Source: Acidobacteriota bacterium (GTDB lineage: Bacteria > Acidobacteriota > Blastocatellia > RBC074). From it: a stretch of DNA of 33,331 nt. Numbering within the stretch: position 1 is the first letter of the stretch; every line of letters begins with the position of its first letter. The notes beneath the pieces are model-generated. The model saw nothing but the letters and a program-made list of their open reading frames with translations. It was not told the DNA's origin and made no database searches. The DNA lies in contig JAKEHZ010000113.1 of assembly GCA_022614735.1 (NCBI GenBank), positions 1 through 33,331 on the forward strand. The letters are read 5' to 3'. This document shows, in pieces, positions 16,273 through 24,019 of this stretch. A program made the position numbers and the translations under genes.

Positions 16273-16321
16273 CGTATGGTAGAGAACGGAACAACAACAT
16301 CGGGCTTGTTGCGAAACCTGA

Positions 16322-16425
16322 TTCACCGCCGAGGCGCAGAGATCGCGGAGGAGACGCAGAGAGATAACCATATCCTCGGTCATCTCTCTGCGCTTCCTCA
16401 GCGTTCTCTGCGCCTCGGCGGTGAA
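16322..16425. repeat. Long inverted repeat H
   Basis: Bases 16322-16365 pair with 16382-16425, with 4 mismatches in 44 and a 16-nt loop. Arms begin TTCACCGCCGAGGCGCAGAG and include further CGCAGAGA units. It lies between the secreted glycosidase-like gene (stop 16480) and the GT4 start (16272). It is responsible for the false N-terminal extension of the GT4 frame. Confidence 0.92.
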
Positions 16426-16479
16426 CTACGATCATAATGCTAAACTTGGGATTCTATTTGTCTTTAATTTGCACACGCT

Positions 16480-18081
16480 TCAATTTATTGCCTGCACACT
16501 CTGGTTCTTTTCATCAACCAGGTAAAACGAGCCGCCCACCGAGACGTTCACTGTCACAGCGCGATAACCGGGAATACCGATCTGCACTCCCTGCCGCGGT
16601 CCCAAAGGTGAATGCGCGTAAAGGAGCCATTGGCGCTGCGGAGCACTGCCTTTCACCAATGCCAGCGAATAGACCGGCAATATCGTGCCCAACTCCCATG
16701 GGCGTTTAGGATCAAGCGATGTGTCGAGTAAAAACCAGCGATCGACCCCCTGAAACTCTTTGGGAACGATTGTCTCGTATGGGTGCGATTGCGCTCGATT
16801 CGATACCAACTCACCGGTGCGCCAGAATTCGCCCAGCGTCGGATTTTTGTGCACGCGGTCGACCCCGGCAACAACCGGCAGGAAGTAGGGTTCTGCCTGA
16901 GCTAATGTCTCTTGATACCCGCGAAATTCCCTCACAACTCGCGGGCGCATCAACCACATCCCGAATTGAACCATACCCCCATACCGCTCCGGGTTGAATT
17001 GCTGCCCCGCTTTCAAATAGAACTCGCGCTTATCGCTACTTCCAGGTACATGACCGTCCCAGGTTGATGTTTCAAACCAGAATTTTGGATTGAGCCTTCG
17101 CGCTTCCTTCAGCATAAACACCCAGTTCATAGCTTCAACCTGCGGGCTGAAGACTGTGAAATCGGTAATCGAGCTCCAATTGAAAACATAGAACGATGGT
17201 GAAGCGCCATCCCACGCGACTGGCCACGGATCGATTCGACCTGGGCTGTACAATGAATGCTCCAGCCATCCTGCCCAGCGCGCAAAGTGCGATGGCCCGA
17301 AAGCGTCATAAGCGATAAAGTTTGAGTTGATCTTCCACGCACTTGCGGTTAAGCCTTCGCGTATCCCCTGTTGCAGCGCGCGGTAGCGCTCGATCCAGCC
17401 GTCACCTACAACCTTGCGTTTGAAATTATCATCACGACCTTTGCCAAACAATTTGGCGAAGCGGCGATCTTCCTCGGCCCGAATCCATTGCAGCTTTGTG
17501 TGTTCATTATTGGACACGAAAAGAACCAGCGGCGGGTTGGGATACCATTCCTGAAGCTTTTTCATCATCTGGCTTGAGCCCCATTTCAATCCCACTTCCT
17601 GCCATGCGCCGGCAGGTCCAAATGGCGACACTTCGCGCCGAACCTGACCATCGACAGTTACGACATTCGGATTCCTGTCCGGAGGAAGGTTGAAGTATTC
17701 ATCAGTCGTTGAGAGCATACCTTCCCATTGCGTACTGACCAATGCGATTGGCAGGTTTAATTGCGCTGCGCGCTTGATTGCGGCTTCGTAATAGCCTAAC
17801 CAACGCGGATCTTCGGGATGTGCAAAGATGTTAGGCATTAGGAACCAGGGAAGCAGATAGTGTCCCTGATCGATCATTTTCATCTGGTAACTCGGGCTGA
17901 ATCCATTCGCTTCTTCACCCAAATTCCAGTGGGCTGCGAGTGGCAATGGCAGTTCCAGGTTACTTCCATTCAGACGTAAAGCTTCACTTCGAATGCCCTG
18001 GATAACCGATGAAGGTGATTGTGCTATTAAAACAGACGAAAGAATGAAGCTAAGTGCCAGGCTAAAAACTGTCTTTCTCAT
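16480..18081 (-). CDS. Secreted glycoside-hydrolase-like protein
   Basis: This 533-residue protein has a clear signal peptide (MRKTVFSLALSFILSSVLIA, cleavage before QSPSS). The mature part is rich in aromatic residues and reads like a TIM-barrel glycosidase: AAHWNLGEEANGFSPSYQ (49-66), STQWEG (116-121), LFVSNNEHTKL (187-197, a possible Asn-Glu acid/base pair) and KFWFETSTWDGH (333-344, a possible nucleophile glutamate at 337). A beta-rich C-terminal region follows. I do not recognise a named family, so glycosidase is an inference from fold-like motifs. Genes of this kind inside capsule loci may trim the polymer. TAAGGAG at its start merges the stop of the upstream GT2 with a strong Shine-Dalgarno, so the two are translationally linked. 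Confidence 0.72.
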   Translation of the reverse strand: MRKTVFSLALSFILSSVLIAQSPSSVIQGIRSEALRLNGSNLELPLPLAAHWNLGEEANGFSPSYQMKMIDQGHYLLPWFLMPNIFAHPEDPRWLGYYEAAIKRAAQLNLPIALVSTQWEGMLSTTDEYFNLPPDRNPNVVTVDGQVRREVSPFGPAGAWQEVGLKWGSSQMMKKLQEWYPNPPLVLFVSNNEHTKLQWIRAEEDRRFAKLFGKGRDDNFKRKVVGDGWIERYRALQQGIREGLTASAWKINSNFIAYDAFGPSHFARWAGWLEHSLYSPGRIDPWPVAWDGASPSFYVFNWSSITDFTVFSPQVEAMNWVFMLKEARRLNPKFWFETSTWDGHVPGSSDKREFYLKAGQQFNPERYGGMVQFGMWLMRPRVVREFRGYQETLAQAEPYFLPVVAGVDRVHKNPTLGEFWRTGELVSNRAQSHPYETIVPKEFQGVDRWFLLDTSLDPKRPWELGTILPVYSLALVKGSAPQRQWLLYAHSPLGPRQGVQIGIPGYRAVTVNVSVGGSFYLVDEKNQSVQAIN

Positions 18082-18094
18082 TTTTTACTTCTCC

Positions 18095-19045
18095 TTACAG
18101 TTGCGCAAATGGCGGGCCGAAAGATTTATCCAGGCTACGACCTAATAAAATCTGTTGATAGGCAACCGCAAGCCTTCTGCAAAACTGCGCGTATTCTATG
18201 AATTTATTCCGATTGAAAGTCAAAACTGCGCGAACGGCCAGAAGTAACAATGAGAGGATTGCGTACCCCCATGCGTCCCCGCGCCTGCCTATCTTGCAAA
18301 GATAGTAAACCGAGTTGCGTTTGAGTAAAAAACTTACTGCTCCAGTCATCTGGTAACCATCCTGTTTTTGCTGATGAATTACGCTGTCAATCGGCAAATA
18401 CTGCACACGCCATCCATGACGGTGCGCGCGATAATCCATCTCCGCATCTTCAATGTACATGAAGATGTTTTCGTCAAACAACCCTATCTGCCGTAAGCAG
18501 GTAACCCTGATTAACAGGCAAACGCCGTTCAGCACCTCTGTCTCCACAACCTCATCCCCTGAAAACTCCAGCGATTTCGGAGATATGCGGTAACGTATCC
18601 AGTTAGTGGTGTTCTGCCATAGCCCGGGAGGGAAAAGCACCGTGTTTTGTACCACTCCGGCCTCACGCAGAAAAATTCTCGGCCCGGCGATTCCTGTATC
18701 CGGATGCGCTTCGGCATATTCTACCATCTCATCGATGAATTTCGGATTAGCGACTACTGTGTCCGGGTTGATTATTAAAATGTAATCTGCACCCTCTTTA
18801 ATTGCGTACTCAATACCTTTGTTGTTACCGCCGGTATATCCCAGGTTATTTCCGGTCTGAATAAAAGCCAGCTCCGGGAATTCATTGCGCAACATTTCTT
18901 CCGTGCCATCGCCCGAATCGTTATCGACGACGACTATTTTATAGTTTGGATAAGTAAGACTGCGCAATGAGACAAGGCACTGACGCACAACTTCGCACAT
19001 GCGGTATGTTAAAACGATAGTGTAAACTAGAGGATGTTTACTCAT
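18095..19045 (-). CDS. Family 2 glycosyltransferase (rhamnosyltransferase-like)
   Basis: This is a 316-residue GT-A enzyme of the WbbL/rhamnosyltransferase-like type. It shows VYTIVLTYRMCEVVRQCL, YKIVVVDNDSGDGTEEML, GNNLGYTGGNNKGIEYA, the acidic metal motif LIINPDTVV, and MYIEDAEMDYRAHRHGW, where the ED motif carries the catalytic base. Residues about 250-285 include a hydrophobic stretch (AWGYAILSLLLLAVRAVLTF) that probably anchors it to the inner membrane. The ATG is at 19045, 32 nt downstream of inverted repeat I. The secreted glycosidase-like gene follows 13 nt after its stop. Confidence 0.92.
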   Translation of the reverse strand: MSKHPLVYTIVLTYRMCEVVRQCLVSLRSLTYPNYKIVVVDNDSGDGTEEMLRNEFPELAFIQTGNNLGYTGGNNKGIEYAIKEGADYILIINPDTVVANPKFIDEMVEYAEAHPDTGIAGPRIFLREAGVVQNTVLFPPGLWQNTTNWIRYRISPKSLEFSGDEVVETEVLNGVCLLIRVTCLRQIGLFDENIFMYIEDAEMDYRAHRHGWRVQYLPIDSVIHQQKQDGYQMTGAVSFLLKRNSVYYLCKIGRRGDAWGYAILSLLLLAVRAVLTFNRNKFIEYAQFCRRLAVAYQQILLGRSLDKSFGPPFAQL

Positions 19046-19077
19046 TCTTCGGAGAATTAGCGATAGGGAGATGCCAG

Positions 19078-19173
19078 GAGAGAAAACGGAACAAACGGAA
19101 ATAACGGAACAAACGGAAAAATCCTAGAGAATTTCCGTTTGTTCCGTTATTTCCGTTTGTTCCGTTTTCTCTC
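19078..19173. repeat. Long inverted repeat I (42-bp perfect arms)
   Basis: Bases 19078-19119 are perfectly complementary to 19132-19173, with a 12-nt loop. The arms hold two ACGGAACAAACGGAAA-type units around ATAACGG. The same 38-bp arm core occurs in inverted repeat J at 22091-22196. The stop codon of the upstream GT2 (19147-19149) lies inside the right arm, so its terminal residues RKRNKRK are repeat-encoded. Confidence 0.96.
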
Positions 19174-20061
19174 AAGTCTGACGAACAATGCTTTTGGTAC
19201 AACAATCAATAAAGCCCCAAATGCCTCAACAAAACCAAAGCCGGCAAGTTTGGCCGCAGCAAAGGGCTTTCGTCTTATCCATTTAAAAGCCGTTGAGATC
19301 TTCGCCAGAGGTAATGCAATGACCGACAAAAGAGCCACGCGCAATCCGGGGTACTTAACAGGATATTTCTCCCATGCAAGGTAGCCATAACGATAACCCA
19401 TCAATAACACGTATTCCCAATGTCTCAGCTTTTTGAGCACCGCGCGGAGTGTCAATGGCCGTTGGGGGTGGATTACTATTGCCTCGGGCTGCCAGATTAT
19501 TCGTCCGAACTTTCGAACCCGCGCCGCAAGTTCGGTGTCTTCATAGGCCGGGTATGGAAAAGTTTCGTCAAACCCGCCAACTCGCAGCAAAATGTCCCGG
19601 CGATAGGCGCAGTTGCAGGTCAGGAATACGCCGCCGTTTTTGTTGCTCGGTCCTTCTCCCAGAGGGTCAAACTCGCCTTCATTATCCGCGTAAACCATAC
19701 CTTCAACGGCTAAGGCGTCCGGATTGTCATTGAATCCTTCAGCGAGCTTTCGCAGCCAGGTACTCCAGGGCAGCGTATCGCTGTCGGTCATAGCAACAAT
19801 ACGACCACGAGCGTGTCGTATGCCGGAGTTGCGTGCGGCCGCCGGGCCTCTCGGATCCTGTCTCACATATTTGATTTCGAGGCCCAGTCGTTTTGCCTCT
19901 TCGACAATGGGTGTGACATCTTCCTCCGATCCGTCATCGCAAACAATGACTTCAAAACTGCCTCTCGGGTAATCTTGCATAGCAATAGCATTCAGACATC
20001 GACGCAGGTCTTCACTGCGGTTGCGTGTGGGTATGATGACGGAAAATTCAACCCCGCTCAT
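19147..20061 (-). CDS. Family 2 glycosyltransferase
   Basis: This 304-residue GT-A enzyme has FSVIIPTRNRSEDLRRCL, SFEVIVCDDGSEEDV, GPAAARNSGIRHARG, the metal-binding MTDSDT, and YPAYEDTELAARVRKFG with the ED catalytic motif. C-terminal hydrophobic segments (VALLSVIALPLAKI and FGFVEAFGALLIVVPKAL) suggest membrane association. The start ATG overlaps the stop of the upstream GT2 by ATGA, indicating translational coupling. The C-terminus (RLERKRNKRK) is encoded by the arm of inverted repeat I and is probably not ancestral. Confidence 0.92.
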   Translation of the reverse strand: MSGVEFSVIIPTRNRSEDLRRCLNAIAMQDYPRGSFEVIVCDDGSEEDVTPIVEEAKRLGLEIKYVRQDPRGPAAARNSGIRHARGRIVAMTDSDTLPWSTWLRKLAEGFNDNPDALAVEGMVYADNEGEFDPLGEGPSNKNGGVFLTCNCAYRRDILLRVGGFDETFPYPAYEDTELAARVRKFGRIIWQPEAIVIHPQRPLTLRAVLKKLRHWEYVLLMGYRYGYLAWEKYPVKYPGLRVALLSVIALPLAKISTAFKWIRRKPFAAAKLAGFGFVEAFGALLIVVPKALFVRLERKRNKRK

Positions 20062-20987
20062 GCTGTCAAACCCTTGCGCAGAATCGATCGCTCACGACGC
20101 CATTTCCCGAATAACTTGCCGGAATTGACAAGCACGTCAAATTGCATTCGCAGCAAATCCCAGGCACGGGCAAAACTGAAATCCAGCAACAGTTCTTTGC
20201 ATTTCGAACCCAATGTAACAAGATATAATCGGAAGTTACCAGGTAGGGTCTTTCGAGGATCTGTCAAGTTGTAGATGAACTGACTGCGGTCACAGCGGTA
20301 ATCTCTCTCTCTCTTGATTTTTTGACTGGCTTGCCAGCTGCCCCCGCGGAAGTGATGGATAGAACTGCGGGGGACAAGGGCGATTTGATAGCCGTGGCAG
20401 GCAGCGCGGCGACAGAAATCTATTTCTTCATAAAAAGCAAAGTAGATCGGATCGAACATTCCTATATCATTAAAAACACCCCTCTTGACAGCGAAACAGG
20501 CGCCTTCAACCCAGTCTACAGGTATCCACTGCCGCGCATTTTCGGGCTCCCTCAGCTCCGCTTGATGGCGGGACAAAGCTGTTTTCGTCCAGCTATTGAA
20601 GTCATTATTTTCATAATTCAGCTGCACGGCGCCGAGAATTCCTATCCCCGGATCACTCTCACCAATCTTAACTATGTTCGCAAGCCATTCCGGCTCGACC
20701 CTTGTATCCGGGTTGAGTAGGACGATGTATTCAGCATCGTCCGCCAGCGCCTTTAGAATGCCTATGTTGTTACCTTCCGAAAATCCGTAGTTGGATGAGT
20801 TAATGATACATTCGACCTGTGGAAAAAATGTTTTTACCAGCTCTACGCTATCATCGTTCGATGCATTGTCTATGAATATAGTTCTGAAATTGTCGTATCT
20901 GGTAGATGAGAGCGATTCAAGGCAAGTTCTGAGCCATCTCTTACCGTTATAGTTGAGGACTACAATATAAACCAATGGTTGTAACAT
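20058..20987 (-). CDS. Family 2 glycosyltransferase (rhamnosyltransferase-like)
   Basis: This 309-residue GT-A enzyme has VYIVVLNYNGKRWLRTCLES, FRTIFIDNASNDDSVELV, NYGFSEGNNIGILKAL, the metal motif LLNPDTRVEPEW, GACFAVKRGVFNDIGMFD, and FAFYEEIDFCRRAACHGY bearing the acidic catalytic pair. It is the same subfamily as the enzyme at 18095-19045. It is the middle gene of a three-GT block: 12 nt after the GT4 stop (21000), with a 4-nt overlap into the next GT2. Donor sugar is unknown. Confidence 0.92.
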   Translation of the reverse strand: MLQPLVYIVVLNYNGKRWLRTCLESLSSTRYDNFRTIFIDNASNDDSVELVKTFFPQVECIINSSNYGFSEGNNIGILKALADDAEYIVLLNPDTRVEPEWLANIVKIGESDPGIGILGAVQLNYENNDFNSWTKTALSRHQAELREPENARQWIPVDWVEGACFAVKRGVFNDIGMFDPIYFAFYEEIDFCRRAACHGYQIALVPRSSIHHFRGGSWQASQKIKRERDYRCDRSQFIYNLTDPRKTLPGNFRLYLVTLGSKCKELLLDFSFARAWDLLRMQFDVLVNSGKLFGKWRRERSILRKGLTA

Positions 20988-20999
20988 AATGCCAGCTAG

Positions 21000-22079
21000 T
21001 TACCGAGCTTGCTGCTCGGTCAATAATTTTTCCAACGAATTCACTGCGCGGTCCCAGGTAAATCTTTGTATCTGTTGATGGCCGGATTCTGCGATACGAA
21101 CTCGTAGATCATCGTTAACAAGCGCTTCAGTGAGTCTCTCTGCCAGCGCATCCGGGCGCTTGATAGGGGCAAGCAATGCATTCTGTCCATCGCGGGCAAA
21201 CTCATGGACGCCCTCATTTGCTGCGGCCACGAGTGCGCACCCGCAGGCCATTGCCTCAGCCGCAGGCAGACCCCAGCCTTCGATCCAACTGGGATGTAAA
21301 AAAATGCGACAGGAATTGTAGATCTCCAGAAGCCGCCCGGGTGAAGGGAGTTGCACGTATTCAATCCAGCTGGGTATTTCGACATCACGTGAGCTCGTTC
21401 CGAACATAACAGCCTGAAGAGCCGGCACTCGCTCTCTCGCGATTTCCAGCGCCTTCAGTCCATCCCTGGTGCCTTTGATCTTATTCGGGTGCGCCAGCAT
21501 CCCCACTCTCGCAGCCTGTCTTTCGCTGATTGGTCTGCTGATCTTGAGCTGTGAAAACTCCAGACCCGGAGGAATATGAGTTACCCTCTCCGCTTCACCC
21601 ATACTTTGCGCAAGTCTGAGGAGCCAGCGCGATACAACAACCTTGTGGAGAGGCAAACTCCAACTTGCTCTCACTCGCTCTTCCGGTCCCTGCCAGGTCT
21701 CGTAAGATTGAATGAGATAAAACTTGCGGCCCTTTCTGGCCGGGTAGCTGTCAACATGAAATGCAGTGTTATAGGCTGTCGCAATAATGGTATCGCCATC
21801 GGGAATGAAATGCTCTCGCAAGTCCGGCATGAGCAATAGCCTGACACCAGGATGGAGGTCAAACCAGGATATCAGAGGCCTCTGCTTCAGCTGCAGCTTG
21901 TATTTCCAGAGATGGCTTTTGACATATTGAATTGTACCTCTCTGAGCTGCCTCATTTCTGGGATGGACCACTGTTACGCTGTGACCACGGGATTGTAGTC
22001 TGTTAGCGTACTCGTATACCACTTTAAACCCTCCTGATGGGCTGTCTAAGTACATCGGGAGGATAAAAGTAATTTTCAT
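21000..22079 (-). CDS. Family 4 glycosyltransferase
   Basis: This GT-B enzyme is about 359 residues long. It starts MKITFILPMYLDSPSGGFKV, followed by YEYANRLQSRGHSVTVVHP, as in many O-antigen GT4 enzymes. The donor site is FLHPSWIEGWGLPAAEAMACGCALVAA. I use the ATG at 22079. The frame is open to 22130, but the 17 extra codons (MFRYFRLFRFPSS...) translate the arm of inverted repeat J. The arm ends only 11 nt upstream of the ATG, and no Shine-Dalgarno is seen in that gap. First gene of a three-GT block. Confidence 0.92.
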   Translation of the reverse strand: MKITFILPMYLDSPSGGFKVVYEYANRLQSRGHSVTVVHPRNEAAQRGTIQYVKSHLWKYKLQLKQRPLISWFDLHPGVRLLLMPDLREHFIPDGDTIIATAYNTAFHVDSYPARKGRKFYLIQSYETWQGPEERVRASWSLPLHKVVVSRWLLRLAQSMGEAERVTHIPPGLEFSQLKISRPISERQAARVGMLAHPNKIKGTRDGLKALEIARERVPALQAVMFGTSSRDVEIPSWIEYVQLPSPGRLLEIYNSCRIFLHPSWIEGWGLPAAEAMACGCALVAAANEGVHEFARDGQNALLAPIKRPDALAERLTEALVNDDLRVRIAESGHQQIQRFTWDRAVNSLEKLLTEQQAR

Positions 22080-22090
22080 TTTTGAGAAGA

Positions 22091-22196
22091 CCGAAGAAGG
22101 AAAACGGAACAAACGGAAATAACGGAACAAACGGAAATTCCCCAGGATGTTTCCGTTTGTTCCGTTATTTCCGTTTGTTCCGTTTTCCTTCTTCGG
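22091..22196. repeat. Long inverted repeat J (47-bp perfect arms)
   Basis: Bases 22091-22137 are perfectly complementary to 22150-22196, with a 12-nt loop. The inner 38 bp of the arm is the same sequence as in inverted repeat I about 3 kb away, including the ACGGAACAAACGGAAA units and the loop length. The outer 9 bp and the loop bases differ. The element lies just upstream of the GT4 ATG at 22079. Confidence 0.96.
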
Positions 22197-22235
22197 CTTG
22201 GCATAGTGTCCTCTACGCTTAACTGCGGGGATACC

Positions 22236-22263
22236 GTTATTTTCGGTTGTTTCGTATTCCCTC
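22236..22263. repeat. Solitary arm related to inverted repeat F
   Basis: This 28-nt stretch matches the reverse complement of 12103-12130 with one mismatch (CGTATTCCCTC end, GTTATTTTCG start). At the other location it is the outer arm of inverted repeat F. Here no partner arm is present. It overlaps the TGA stop (22262-22264) of the GT2 gene. Confidence 0.75.
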
Positions 22264-23155
22264 AGGACCAGCGTTTAAGTAAAGTAGCCGCGGCGATCCA
22301 ACGAAATACCTTAAGTCTCTGACTGAAGGTTAGCGCCTTGGCGAATCTCAGGAGGCACTCGTTCCAGCTGCCCTTCTGCTTCCAGGCAAATCCGGCCCTG
22401 ATGTGCAGGCGCGCGAAGAGTAAATTCCGATCGACCCCGCATTCATCCCACATTTTCGGGAAGATTTTTTCCACTTCGCGGAGAGCGGCTAGCGAGTAAT
22501 GCAAACCCTTGTCAATATTCCTGCCATCACCCAACAAGTTGCCATCGCGAATTCGATAGTAAGCCAGAGGTTTTGGAAGACCGGCTATCGGAAACAGCCT
22601 GGCGATTCTCATCCAGTATTCGTAATCTTCCGCCGCAAACAAACTTTCATTCAACAGACCTACGCGGTCGACGCAATCACGTCTTATCACAACAGTTGAG
22701 TTCGGAATGAAATCACCGAGGAGAAGCCGGCAAAATCTCGGGTCATCCGTGTAGCCTATCTTGCTTTGAATCTTTTTCTCCCCATTTTCCTCGACGAACA
22801 TCAAAGCCTGTCCGAAGAGCAGTCCTATTTCAGGATGCCTATCGAGATATGCCACTTGCTCTTCGAGTTTACTCTCAATCCATAAATCATCACTATCGAG
22901 AAAAGCTATGTATTCGCCAACCGAGTTTTGAATCGCCACATTTCTAGCCGATGCCGGGCCACCATTGTCTTTGGTAAAAATGTTGATTTGTGGCTCAAGC
23001 CTTCTCAGAATCTGTAAGGTGCTGTCCGTTGAGCCATCATCGACGGCTATTATTTCATAGTTCTGGTAAGTTTGATCCAGAACGCTTTGGATAGTTCCGG
23101 CAATAAATTCTTCAGTGTTATATACCGGGATTATTACGCTGACCTTAGGGCTCAC
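22262..23155 (-). CDS. Family 2 glycosyltransferase
   Basis: This is a GT-A enzyme of about 297 residues, with VSVIIPVYNTEEFIAGTIQS, NYEIIAVDDGSTDSTLQIL, NGGPASARNVAI, the metal motif FLDSDDLWIESKL, and AAEDYEYWMRIARLFPIAGL, typical of WcaA/SpsA-like transferases. The start is uncertain. A GTG at 23155, preceded by GAGG at 8-nt spacing and overlapping the stop of the upstream GT2 by 11 nt, fits best. A TTG at 23179 would add eight residues. This is the last gene of a three-GT2 block. Confidence 0.9.
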   Translation of the reverse strand: MSPKVSVIIPVYNTEEFIAGTIQSVLDQTYQNYEIIAVDDGSTDSTLQILRRLEPQINIFTKDNGGPASARNVAIQNSVGEYIAFLDSDDLWIESKLEEQVAYLDRHPEIGLLFGQALMFVEENGEKKIQSKIGYTDDPRFCRLLLGDFIPNSTVVIRRDCVDRVGLLNESLFAAEDYEYWMRIARLFPIAGLPKPLAYYRIRDGNLLGDGRNIDKGLHYSLAALREVEKIFPKMWDECGVDRNLLFARLHIRAGFAWKQKGSWNECLLRFAKALTFSQRLKVFRWIAAATLLKRWS

Positions 23156-24011
23156 GCCGCTGACCTCGCAGGTAACCAAAAAGAAACGCAGGCTGTCTCA
23201 GATAATCTAAAAGAGAAAAGTAGAAGGCTTTTTTCAAGCCATATCTGGTTGCGTAGTTAAGTAGCTGTCGCGCGATAAACCGCAAACTTATTAACCTTCT
23301 AAGTAAAACCCTAAACGGATGATCGATCCGGCGAGCGGGCAATATCTTAGCGATCATAAAAGCTCCTTCGCCGTAATTGGCCAATGTCTTTAAGAGACTG
23401 ACTGCAGACTGACGGTGATGGTGAAGGACAACGGCGTCGGCGACGAGTCTGAGCCGATAACCATGCTCTTTGATTCTGAAACAAAGTTCTGCCTCTTCTC
23501 CCCCGGGCTTTCGAAATCTTTCATCGAACAGTCCAGCATCCAGCAATGCCCTGCGCTTGAAGCAGGCATTGGCGGTAATAAGGTAAGCTATTTCTCCAAG
23601 CTCATCGGTTTGCGGGTCCAATAACCGGATGGCATCAATGTATTCGCACGTCAGCTTGGCTTCAACACTTCTGACTATTCCTCCGGCCCCGCCTACCTCA
23701 GGGGAATCAAAGCCCCGCATCAGATTTAACAACCAGTCGCTATCAGGCAAACAATCGCTATCTGTAAAGGCAACGTAATCGGCTCTGGAATGTTTTACGC
23801 CCAGGTTCCTCGCCGATGCCGGGCCACCGTTTCGTTTGGGAAGATAAACGATCTGGTTAGCAAACCGGGTCAGAATGTCTGATGTATTGTCTGTTGAGCC
23901 GTCATCTACAACGATGATCTCAAGAGGCTTCAGAGACTGTTGCAATAAACATTCAATGGTGCGGCCGATTGTGCCGGCTCCGTTATAAGCCGGAATAACA
24001 ACGGAAACCAT
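23145..24011 (-). CDS. Family 2 glycosyltransferase
   Basis: This 288-residue GT-A enzyme has MVSVVIPAYNGAGTIGRTIE, EIIVVDDGSTDNTSDIL, NGGPASARNLGVKHSRA, the metal motif FTDSDCLPDSDW, and KPGGEEAELCFRIKEHGYRL with the acidic catalytic pair. The basic C-terminal part (RRLISLRFIARQLL, YLRQPAFLFGYLRGQR) resembles membrane-associated GT2 proteins. It starts with ATG 8 nt after the preceding GT2 stop, and its own 3' end overlaps the next gene. Donor and acceptor cannot be inferred. Confidence 0.92.
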   Translation of the reverse strand: MVSVVIPAYNGAGTIGRTIECLLQQSLKPLEIIVVDDGSTDNTSDILTRFANQIVYLPKRNGGPASARNLGVKHSRADYVAFTDSDCLPDSDWLLNLMRGFDSPEVGGAGGIVRSVEAKLTCEYIDAIRLLDPQTDELGEIAYLITANACFKRRALLDAGLFDERFRKPGGEEAELCFRIKEHGYRLRLVADAVVLHHHRQSAVSLLKTLANYGEGAFMIAKILPARRIDHPFRVLLRRLISLRFIARQLLNYATRYGLKKAFYFSLLDYLRQPAFLFGYLRGQRREP

Positions 24012-24019
24012 AATTTCAT

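Noticed and set aside
16273..16383. 37-residue extension of the GT4 at 15070
   Set aside because: It reads through inverted repeat H, is Cys-rich and unlike the family. The ATG at 16272 gives a normal N-terminus.
19078..19173. Hairpins considered as intrinsic terminators
   Set aside because: Stems are far longer than usual, AT-rich in many cases, and lack a downstream U-run, apart from a short TTTT at element E. A transcript-end role remains possible but not as a standard terminator.
22091..22196. Hairpins considered as MITEs or IS remnants
   Set aside because: No target-site duplication, no transposase fragment, and the arms differ in sequence from one junction to the next. Only I and J share a core.
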